Translations under genes and position numbers: made by a program
Source of the DNA: Saccharicrinis carchari
GTDB taxonomy: Bacteria; Bacteroidota; Bacteroidia; Bacteroidales; Marinilabiliaceae
Assembly: GCF_900182605.1 (NCBI RefSeq)
Contig: NZ_FXTB01000003.1
Span: forward strand, 62,001-126,000
Direction: 5' to 3'
Length of the DNA: 64,000 nucleotides
The notes under the pieces: model-generated
Database searches by the model: none
Told to the model about the DNA's origin: nothing
The model's input: only the letters and a program-made list of their open reading frames with translations
Part shown: in pieces, positions 36,791 to 44,367 of the stretch
How positions within the stretch are numbered: the first letter of the stretch is position 1
Layout of the letters: every line of letters begins with the position of its first letter

Positions 36791-37981
36791 TCAATCCAAC
36801 TTCGTATCTATCCTTGCTAAAGCAAATTCAATTTGATGTTTAAAGGTTTCATTTTCGGCATTTGGGTGCTTGATGTACAAATCCAGAAACGCTTTGTACT
36901 TTGATTCATCAATATCATAAATCTTTTCGTCCAAGCTGTTCAGCACGTTTTCATAATCAGACATATTAACAGCTTCCTTATTAAAATACTTTGAAAACCT
37001 CATCACTTCCTCACTGACATTGCTATTTTTAAAAAGTGAAGAATTCAACAACATAAAAGGCTTTTTAAATATAACTGCATAATTTATGGCCGTGGAAAAA
37101 TGAATTAGCGCTATTGTACTATTCTTTACAAGTTCTGCAGTTTTGTTGTAATAAATCTCAAATTCCGGATCAAAATCCTTTGCTTGTTCCTCGCTACGTC
37201 GTGGATGGGAAGCTATTACCATTTTAAGTCCGGTGTGCGCCGAAAAATCATTTAAGAATTTATTAAGCTCGCCATAATACTCCTCGGCCGAGAAAAAATG
37301 TACGATATGGTTTGTTTTAAAATCGGGATGATGCACAAAATACTGATCTACAAAAACTGCATAGGGTTCATTAACTGTTATTTCATCGCCAACAGCCATG
37401 GCGGCATTGTAATCGAGTGATGCAGTATATTTTATAATTGTTTTAGGACCCCTCAAGGTTCGTTTTTCAGAACTTAACTTAGGCTTTGACGTAATGATTA
37501 CCTCCGCTGGGTAAAGTTTTGTTTTAGCCAGCCAATACATCAATAATTCCGCAGGTTTCTTATAAATTTTCTCGTACCTAAAACGTTTGCCAATTTTAAG
37601 CAGGCTAACCTTGCTTACTTGTTTGCCTGTTGTCCTTATCCGTGGCAACACAGAATGCTCAAACAGAATATAGGGTAGCTTAGCTTTAAAAACAGCTACA
37701 TACATCCAGGCACTATTCGACAGCAAACCCACATCCGTAACAATAACAGAACCTTCTTTATTATCCATTAAAAAATTCCCAAACTCTTTTTTACTTTCAA
37801 ATGGGATAATATGCTCCTGCAAAGTCTCGGGATATTTTACGCCTATATTCTTCTTTTTTAAAAGATTGGAAATATCCAAATACTTTACATTATAGCCTTT
37901 GTCTATAAAGTATTCAAACTCATCCCTGATAAAAGCCTCCTTGCTAAACGGAAAACGATGAATAAAAAATATGTTACGCAT
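36791..37981 (-). CDS. Unrecognised protein, tandem paralogue 1; candidate GT-B transferase
   Basis: 396 aa, the upstream member of the tandem pair. It shares with its neighbour the NIFFI-RFPF opening, the FVDQYFVHHPDFKT core, the IASHPRR motif and the HFSTAINYAVIFKKPF motif; the region between about 100 and 200 differs most. Divergence suggests different acceptors, not recent duplication. Separated by 110 bp from the sialate-synthase-like gene upstream on the same strand. Function is inferred only from motif pattern and context. Confidence 0.6.
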   Translation of the reverse strand: MRNIFFIHRFPFSKEAFIRDEFEYFIDKGYNVKYLDISNLLKKKNIGVKYPETLQEHIIPFESKKEFGNFLMDNKEGSVIVTDVGLLSNSAWMYVAVFKAKLPYILFEHSVLPRIRTTGKQVSKVSLLKIGKRFRYEKIYKKPAELLMYWLAKTKLYPAEVIITSKPKLSSEKRTLRGPKTIIKYTASLDYNAAMAVGDEITVNEPYAVFVDQYFVHHPDFKTNHIVHFFSAEEYYGELNKFLNDFSAHTGLKMVIASHPRRSEEQAKDFDPEFEIYYNKTAELVKNSTIALIHFSTAINYAVIFKKPFMLLNSSLFKNSNVSEEVMRFSKYFNKEAVNMSDYENVLNSLDEKIYDIDESKYKAFLDLYIKHPNAENETFKHQIEFALARIDTKLD

Positions 37982-38091
37982 TTAAAGTATATATGATGAA
38001 TGGGGCAGCGTTTACCTGGGCAATCCAAAACAAGGTATGCCTCCAATATTTACAAACTCATCCTGTTTGGTTTAGGTTTGTCCAAGTTAGG

Positions 38092-38955
38092 TTATTTGCG
38101 GTACTTCAACTTATCGCGCTGAGCCATTTCTATATCCAAAATATCTTTTTCCTTATAGGTCAAAGCCTTGCTTACCGCTTTTAAATCTCTGCATAACCTG
38201 CGCAATCCATCGGGCTCGAGCGATGCGGAATGATCGGTTCCTTTCCATGTTCTGTCCAAGGTATAATGACGTTCAATATAAGTGGCACCCAAAGTATAAG
38301 CGGCAATGTCAACCGCTATTCCCAAGTGGTGGCCAGAGAAACCGATTTCTTTTACAAGATGGCCGTATTTTTCTTTCAGGTTATTGATTTCTAATAAAGC
38401 AATATCTTCAAACGGTACCGGATAACCAGAAGTACAACTATAAATTACTAAGTCCTTATTTCTATCGAATTTTTGGAAAAAAGTAACGATTTCATCGATT
38501 TCCTGCTTTGTGGTCATACCTGTAGAAACATGGATTTCGCCCTTGTAATTCAGTGCCAACCACTCGAGCATAGCAAAGTTATTATTACAGGCAGAGGGAA
38601 TCTTGAGTAGCTTTGGTTCAATAGATGCCATCTCTTTGGCGGATGTCAAGTCCCAAACCGAGGTGGAATACTCAATACCAATTTGGTCGCAATATGCTTT
38701 CAACTCCCTGTGTTGCTCAATATCAAATTCAAGATACTCCCTATGCTCGCCATAAGTTTGTCCGTATGAGTGCATGGGGTTTGGGTGAGGTGCATTGTAT
38801 TGTTCTTCTGTCAGCAACTCCTTGTTGCTCCGCTTCTGAAATTTGACAATATCGGCCTTACAAAACACTTTTGCCATTTGAACTAACTCCTTGGCAATGT
38901 CCATGTCGCCCTTGTGGTTACATCCAATTTCTGCAATTACTTTTGGTTCCTTCAT
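38092..38955 (-). CDS. Sialate/nonulosonate synthase-like protein without SAF domain
   Basis: 287 aa. NeuB-family TIM barrel that condenses phosphoenolpyruvate with an N-acylhexosamine or hexose (or its 6-phosphate). Motifs: IAEIGCNHKGD, DIVKFQKR, YSTSVWD, LKIPSACNNN, VSTGMTT and ERHYTLDRTWKGTDHSASLEP. Typical bacterial NeuB is about 340 aa and ends with a SAF/antifreeze-like domain; here the protein stops after the barrel. Loss of that domain together with the phosphatase fused to the next gene hints at a 9-phosphate route, but this is inference. Located 61 bp after the CMP-sugar synthetase, same strand. Confidence 0.82.
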   Translation of the reverse strand: MKEPKVIAEIGCNHKGDMDIAKELVQMAKVFCKADIVKFQKRSNKELLTEEQYNAPHPNPMHSYGQTYGEHREYLEFDIEQHRELKAYCDQIGIEYSTSVWDLTSAKEMASIEPKLLKIPSACNNNFAMLEWLALNYKGEIHVSTGMTTKQEIDEIVTFFQKFDRNKDLVIYSCTSGYPVPFEDIALLEINNLKEKYGHLVKEIGFSGHHLGIAVDIAAYTLGATYIERHYTLDRTWKGTDHSASLEPDGLRRLCRDLKAVSKALTYKEKDILDIEMAQRDKLKYRK

Positions 38956-39016
38956 CCTGTTATTTTTATTTTTTGTATATCAATATACCTTAAAAAAATA
39001 GTACATTAACAATCAT

Positions 39017-40177
39017 TTATACTCTGTTGTTAAAGCGAATCAAAAAATCCACCAATTCCCTTATGGCCCCCTTACCGCCACTGTGCTCTAGTTTAATGTC
39101 GGCAATGTTTGCAACTTCCCTGGTTGCATCATTTGGGCAAGAGCCCCAACCCACTGACAAAATATTGGCCATATCGTTGATGTCGTCGCCCAAATAAGCC
39201 AATTGATTACGCCGTACGCCCAGCTGGGGTAGCATATTATTTATAAGGGCATACTTGTCTTTAACGCCCAAATAGCATCTGTCAATATTCAGCTTTTCCA
39301 TCCGCTTTTTTACCAGCATACTGTTCTCCGAAGTCATAATGATGGGCTCAATTCCATTTTCGCGCAGAATTTGCAATCCCATCCCATCTACAAAGCTAAA
39401 TGTTTTTGAAAACTCCCCATCTTTGGTGTAATCCACGGTTGCATCCGTAAACACCCCATCGACATCCATTACCAGGTACTTGATGGCGGCAACAGGCGTT
39501 TTATTTTTTAAAAGTCTCTTTTTTAATAATTGCTCTACCATAATCAAATCTTCCGGACTATCTATCTCTATCAACGTATCTTCCTCCATTTCAATTAGCT
39601 GAACCTGACCTCCGAGCCTATTCTTTGTTTTCTGGAAGCTTTTTTTTGTGCAGCCATAAACCGCACCATTTTCTATTATCAAACCTTCAAAATCTTGTCG
39701 GCGCGGTCGATTCATGTAATCATAATTTAAGCTTCTCCCTCTGCTGTTCCAAATAAAGCGATGGGTCTTTACTGCCGACAAAACGGAATCGACGCCCTCT
39801 GTTTTTAATGTGCTGATGGCCCTATTGATATCAACGTATGTGGTTAGCGGCGATGTGGCTTGCAATAAAAAATAATGATCAAAACCGTAGGACAATTTTT
39901 CGGCCAATTCTATCATCCCCAACTCGGTGGAAGCGGTGTCTGAAGCACTCTCGGCACTGCGTTCCACCACCGTTATTTTATTGGTCCAGGTATATTCGGC
40001 TTCTATAAACGATTGTATTATTTTATCATCCGTAAAAACATATACGTGATCCAAATTACTTTGAATGGCCTCTGTCAATACCCAACAAAATAAGGGACGC
40101 CCTAATATTTTTGTTCTGTTTTTATTTACAATTCCCTTTGAACCAGCTCGCAATGGGATTATAGCAATGTTGTTCAT
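39017..40177 (-). CDS. CMP-sialate synthetase fused to KdsC-like phosphatase
   Basis: 386 aa. Residues 1-225 are a cytidylyltransferase (IIPLRAGSKGIVNKN, FLLQATSPLTT, IIENGAVYG, EIDSPEDL), which activates a nonulosonate as its CMP derivative. Residues about 232-386 are a HAD phosphatase of the KdsC type: DVDGVFTD at 238-245 with nucleophile Asp238 and acid Asp240, and GDDINDM at 330-336. The fusion parallels animal CMP-sialate synthetases, whose C-terminal HAD-like part is described as non-catalytic; here the catalytic aspartates are intact. It would supply donor for a surface glycan. No epimerase (NeuC-like) is seen nearby. Confidence 0.85.
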   Translation of the reverse strand: MNNIAIIPLRAGSKGIVNKNRTKILGRPLFCWVLTEAIQSNLDHVYVFTDDKIIQSFIEAEYTWTNKITVVERSAESASDTASTELGMIELAEKLSYGFDHYFLLQATSPLTTYVDINRAISTLKTEGVDSVLSAVKTHRFIWNSRGRSLNYDYMNRPRRQDFEGLIIENGAVYGCTKKSFQKTKNRLGGQVQLIEMEEDTLIEIDSPEDLIMVEQLLKKRLLKNKTPVAAIKYLVMDVDGVFTDATVDYTKDGEFSKTFSFVDGMGLQILRENGIEPIIMTSENSMLVKKRMEKLNIDRCYLGVKDKYALINNMLPQLGVRRNQLAYLGDDINDMANILSVGWGSCPNDATREVANIADIKLEHSGGKGAIRELVDFLIRFNNRV

Positions 40178-40320
40178 CTTTTTATTTGTTAACGGTTTGT
40201 ACTACCAAATTATTTGCCGGCAAAGGAAAGAATTTAGCTATAAATAAGAAAATATTAGGGCAATACGAATATGGAGAAGTATGCCATTTGGTTTTTATCG
40301 CAGCATTCCACCTCAATTTA

Positions 40321-41379
40321 TCATTTTTCTATTTTACCCAAAACAAAATCCAAATATTTTTTACTCAACTTTTCAAAGCTCCACTTTGACCCCTCCCCTT
40401 TTTTTGCCGCATCAGGCGTTTTAAGCGAATTAAGTTCCGTTACCAAATCATCTTTTATTGTATAAAAAACAGCATTCGATTTAAAATCGTTGAACCGGGC
40501 GAAAAACGCATCCATTATCATGGGTTTATCGTATCCCAGGGCCAGGTTAAAGGTTCCGGATATTTTATTTTGATATTCTATCTGTGTTTGATGATTGGTA
40601 TGAATGAGCGGTAGTAGATAATCGGCCATCGAAAGGTAGGTGTGAAACGTATCCTTATCGATAAAGGCGTCCCAAAAGATACAATTATTGTTTTTGTCGT
40701 GCTGTTCAAAATCTTTGCGGATATCTTGGCCGTGATCGCGCATAAATATACTTTGTCCTAAAAATATTAATTTAATATTGGGGTTTAAATCTCCCTTAAC
40801 AAAGGAGTTTAACAAAGTAGCGTAGTCTCTTCGGAAGTTTTGCATTTTACCGGGAATAAGCACCCATATTTCGTTTTCCCCTTTTTCCATATCCAGCATT
40901 TTATATTGCTGATAATAAATGGTGTATAAGGAACTGACCGGAACGGGACTTTGATGGTATGTTTCTATTCCTGGGAGCAAATAATCATTGAGCACAAAGT
41001 AAGCGCTCATATATTTATTTAAGCGCCTGGTAAGTTTCGAGGCAAAGTTGCTTCTATCGTGCATCAAACCAAAGTATTTTCGCTTGCGGCTGGCCACCCG
41101 CAACAGATTTAAAACAGATGGATGATGCACACTATTAAAAACGCATCTTTCAACGGCATTCTTGCGTAGAAAATTCAGAATTTTTACATATCCAACTCCC
41201 CATTGCTTGCTTCTAACAAAAAGCACATCGTCAATTAAATCCCAATAATCAATTCTATCTTTTAGCCTATAGTTGCATACTAAAAACACCTTGTTGTTGG
41301 TATTCGATTTTATATACGCTACTTGCGAATAGATACACTCGTCGTGAAAATTATTGAACTCGATTAAGGCTACGTTCAT
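40321..41379 (-). CDS. Probable GT-B glycosyltransferase
   Basis: 352 aa. I do not recognise a named family. The layout fits a GT-B enzyme: an N-terminal half with alternating strands and helices, then VLIPGKMQNFRRDY at about residue 177, IKLIFLGQS, and a C-terminal YLSMADYLLPLI/ISGTFNLALGYDKPMIMDA region like the donor-binding half of GT4 enzymes. Same strand as the sialate genes, 143 bp upstream of the CMP-sugar synthetase, so probably part of the same glycan pathway. The ATG is clear and no membrane segment is seen. Confidence 0.6.
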   Translation of the reverse strand: MNVALIEFNNFHDECIYSQVAYIKSNTNNKVFLVCNYRLKDRIDYWDLIDDVLFVRSKQWGVGYVKILNFLRKNAVERCVFNSVHHPSVLNLLRVASRKRKYFGLMHDRSNFASKLTRRLNKYMSAYFVLNDYLLPGIETYHQSPVPVSSLYTIYYQQYKMLDMEKGENEIWVLIPGKMQNFRRDYATLLNSFVKGDLNPNIKLIFLGQSIFMRDHGQDIRKDFEQHDKNNNCIFWDAFIDKDTFHTYLSMADYLLPLIHTNHQTQIEYQNKISGTFNLALGYDKPMIMDAFFARFNDFKSNAVFYTIKDDLVTELNSLKTPDAAKKGEGSKWSFEKLSKKYLDFVLGKIEK

Positions 41380-41441
41380 ACATAAAATTTGTGCTAAAAT
41401 ACAATAATTAACCGTTATTGGCTGTTTCGCCTTCCAAAATT

Positions 41442-41470
41442 AAAAAAGGCAGATGAATTATCACCTGCCT
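41442..41470 (-). terminator. Rho-independent terminator
   Basis: Read on the minus strand: AGGCAG-(GTGATAATTCAT)-CTGCCT followed immediately by six T residues. The stem can be extended by three pairs after one mismatch. It lies 46 bp beyond the stop of the amphipathic lipoprotein at 41516 and so ends that transcript before the glycan genes. Confidence 0.7.
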
Positions 41471-41515
41471 CGCTCGTAAATATTTACTACACAACTAACA
41501 CAAATCTTTACTTTT

Positions 41516-41959
41516 TTATTTCATTTCGAGGTTCTCTTTCATTTTCTTTATTTCACCTTTTATTTTGTTGTACCCCTCTTTAATATCATCACCGGCCTCT
41601 TCCATGCTGTCGCCGGATTTATCGACCCAATTTTCAAATTTATCGCGTAGCTTTCGGCTTTGATCCTCGATATTATCCACCGCATCTTTCATTTTTTTAT
41701 CTGCCTTGTCACCCGTTTTTTTTATTTCGTCGTTGATATCTTCCATCGAGTCTTCAAATTGATCCCATGCATCTTCTACCTTGTCCTTGAAGTTGGGATC
41801 GTCTTCTGAAATATCATCCAGTTTATCACCTAATTTATCCAATTCGGTTTTGGCTTTCTCCAAAGGGGTTTTCTTTTCCTTGTTTTCGCAGCCATAAAAA
41901 GCAGCCATCATTAATAGGGCAGCCAATGATATTGTTATGATGCTTAGTTTTGATTTCAT
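41516..41959 (-). CDS. Amphipathic-helix lipoprotein
   Basis: 147 aa. Lipoprotein signal with a hydrophobic core and Cys24 in FYGC. The mature protein is almost entirely Lys, Glu and Asp with regularly spaced hydrophobics (LDKLGDKLDDI, WDQFEDSMEDI, LRDKFENWVDKSGDSMEEAG), predicting long amphipathic helices like apolipoprotein- or LEA-like stress proteins. No enzyme motif. It lies at the edge of a stress and envelope region, is followed by its own terminator and is preceded by 276 bp with no gene. Function unknown. Confidence 0.75.
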   Translation of the reverse strand: MKSKLSIITISLAALLMMAAFYGCENKEKKTPLEKAKTELDKLGDKLDDISEDDPNFKDKVEDAWDQFEDSMEDINDEIKKTGDKADKKMKDAVDNIEDQSRKLRDKFENWVDKSGDSMEEAGDDIKEGYNKIKGEIKKMKENLEMK

Positions 41960-42235
41960 ATTTACTTTTGTTTATAAGTTTAACAATTGTGTTGTTGTTT
42001 TAATCAAGTCTAAAAAAATGCCAAAAACCCTCCATCTTGCCTATAAAACACATAATGTACTGTTAGAGTAGCAAATACCGTTACTTTATAATTATAGTTC
42101 GAAAACACTGAAGATAATCGACAGGTAAAATTTTGTGCATGGATTTACTCATCCTGTGTATTTTTGCAGACTTGTATAGGGCTTGTGCCAAAATAGCTTC
42201 GTTATAAACTGACAACTTAGTTTATTACAAGCCAC

Positions 42236-42631
42236 TTAGTGTTTGATTAACAGTTCTAAAAAGTCGATGGATAGGGGTTTTTGGATGAAGGCACTAACAC
42301 AGGGATATTGCATTACCTTATCGCGGTCGGTCTTTTTTTTGGACGATGTGCACACAAAAATCTCTACTTCACTTTGCTTTTCGTTGAGTTGCTGAAAACG
42401 CTTTAAAAACTCGAATCCATTCATTTGAGGCATATAAAGGTCAAGCACTATGTATTGGGGTAGGTCGGCCTTTGGCTTCGATTGAATATAACTTAATCCA
42501 TCGCTGGCATCGCTAAAAGGTATAAGGTAATCCGCCAAATTTTTACGTTCTAACATGGCACTATACGTATTCACCAAATTTTCATCATCGTCTATAAGCA
42601 GTATTTTTTTATATTGGTCTTTCGCTTCCAT
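42236..42631 (-). CDS. Single-domain response regulator
   Basis: 131 aa receiver domain: acidic residues LLIDDDE (12-17), phosphoacceptor Asp64 in IVLDLYMPQMNGFEF, Ser in CTSSKKK and Lys in FIQKPL. No output domain, so it acts through protein contact or as a phosphate sink. It lies 259 bp downstream of the sigma-54 regulator gene on the same strand; the hybrid kinase with an Hpt domain upstream is a plausible donor. Confidence 0.85.
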   Translation of the reverse strand: MEAKDQYKKILLIDDDENLVNTYSAMLERKNLADYLIPFSDASDGLSYIQSKPKADLPQYIVLDLYMPQMNGFEFLKRFQQLNEKQSEVEIFVCTSSKKKTDRDKVMQYPCVSAFIQKPLSIDFLELLIKH

Positions 42632-42890
42632 CCTCCGTTCATTTATAATTCCGCTATTATAAATACCAACATCCGTTCCAAAACATTTCAGATACAGCTG
42701 TAAGTTCCAAGTCCGGATAATAATAATTTATTGCTTATCTTCTCTCTTTCCCTGCCTAACTTGTTCTGAATTGGATTAAATACTAGCTGCCAGGATCACA
42801 AAAGCTGCACCGTGTTCACCAGAATTCTATGCGTTCTTTGTGCCTTTGTGGCTATTTTTTAATGTGGAGTAATTACTGCGGAGTAATTGC

Positions 42891-44249
42891 TTACATATCG
42901 ATATCGTACAATTTAATTTTGTTATACAGTGTTTTACGGTTAATATTTAACATTTCGGCGGCTTTGGATTTATTGTAACCTGCCTCCTGTATAGTTTTTA
43001 TAATTAGTTGTTTTTCTATTTCGTACGATGCATTTTTTAAAATGGAACTGGATTCAACCTCAGCTGTTCCGCTGGAATTAGTGGCGGAAGGTTCGGGATA
43101 TACAATTTCGTGCGGCAGTACTTCTTTTTCTATGGTGTGGCCGTTGCTCATTAGTACCGCACGTTTGACAACGTTTTTCAGTTCGCGCAGGTTTCCGCAC
43201 CAGGGATATTTAACTATTATCTCTTCCACATCGGGCGAAAATCCGGATACCCGGGTATTTAAATCAATATTGGCCTTTTTTAAAAAATGTGATGCGAAAA
43301 GAAGTATATCCTGTTTTCTGTTACGCAGCGCCGGCAGCTTAATATTGAATTCATTTAAACGATGGAACAGATCCTCTCTGAACTTGTTTTCCTGCAGCTC
43401 CGATTTTAAATTTTCATTGGTGGCCGTTATAATGCGTATATCGATGTTTTGTGCCTTTTTATCCCCCACTTTTGATACTACCCGTTCTTGAATTACACGC
43501 AGCAATTTTAATTGTATATCGTAGCTTAAGTTCCCTATTTCGTCTAAAAACAAGGTGCCACCATGTGCTCTTTGAAAAACGCCCTCCTTATCGTTTATGG
43601 CACCGGTAAACGACCCTTTGATGTGACCAAAAAGCTCACTGTTGGCCAATTCTTTGGGTATTGCACCACAATCAATGGCCACAAAGGGTTTGTTACTTCG
43701 CTCACTATTTTGATGAATATAACGCGCAATATACTCCTTACCTGTACCGGTTTCGCCTTCAATAATAACCGACATATTGGTGGGCGCCACCCTGTTGGCC
43801 TGTGTTATCACCTGCTTTATTTGAGGACTTTCGCCTACTATAAAATCATTGTCGGATGCGTTGTTGCTGTTTCCGGTTTGTACAGGAGTTGGTTGCGAAA
43901 AAAGCTTTTCAATTAAATTGAGCAATTCCTCCTGCTGTATAGGTTTGGTAATGTAATCCGTTGCGCCCATTTTCATTAATTGCACGGCAACCTTTACATC
44001 GGCATATGCCGTAATAATAATTACAGGGGTACTTGATTTTTGTGCTTTTATCTTTTTTAGGAGTTCCAATCCACTGGTATCGGGTAAGCGGAAATCACAA
44101 AGTACCAGGTCGAAATGATGTTTTTTTAGTAAATCGCTTGCACTTTTACCCGAAAAGGCTGTGTGCACGATGTAATTGTTTTTTACGAGATACTTTTTCA
44201 GTATTTCACAAATAAAGGTATCGTCATCAATCAGTAATATCTGTTTCAT
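42891..44249 (-). CDS. Sigma-54-dependent NtrC-type response regulator
   Basis: 452 aa. Receiver (1-120) with Asp52 in VLCDFRLPDTSG; AAA+ domain (about 135-370) with Walker A GETGTGKE at 165-172, sigma-54 contact loop GSFTGA at 212-217 (a common variant of GAFTGA) and Walker B TLFLDEI; C-terminal Fis-type helix-turn-helix (about 410-452) with NKSKAAEMLNINRKTLYNKI. It would activate promoters of the -24/-12 class when phosphorylated, probably by the hybrid kinase encoded 118 bp upstream. TTGGCAC elements lie before the small genes at 47174 and 49373 and could be targets (inference). Confidence 0.93.
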   Translation of the reverse strand: MKQILLIDDDTFICEILKKYLVKNNYIVHTAFSGKSASDLLKKHHFDLVLCDFRLPDTSGLELLKKIKAQKSSTPVIIITAYADVKVAVQLMKMGATDYITKPIQQEELLNLIEKLFSQPTPVQTGNSNNASDNDFIVGESPQIKQVITQANRVAPTNMSVIIEGETGTGKEYIARYIHQNSERSNKPFVAIDCGAIPKELANSELFGHIKGSFTGAINDKEGVFQRAHGGTLFLDEIGNLSYDIQLKLLRVIQERVVSKVGDKKAQNIDIRIITATNENLKSELQENKFREDLFHRLNEFNIKLPALRNRKQDILLFASHFLKKANIDLNTRVSGFSPDVEEIIVKYPWCGNLRELKNVVKRAVLMSNGHTIEKEVLPHEIVYPEPSATNSSGTAEVESSSILKNASYEIEKQLIIKTIQEAGYNKSKAAEMLNINRKTLYNKIKLYDIDM

Positions 44250-44367
44250 ATTCTGTTCAACTTTTTTACAAGAGGGTAAACTCTCAAAAAGGTTTATTTT
44301 ATCTTAAGCGGCTTTTTGCATAGGTAACCAAAAGTAAAAATACATGGGTGTTTCGGGTTATAAACTT

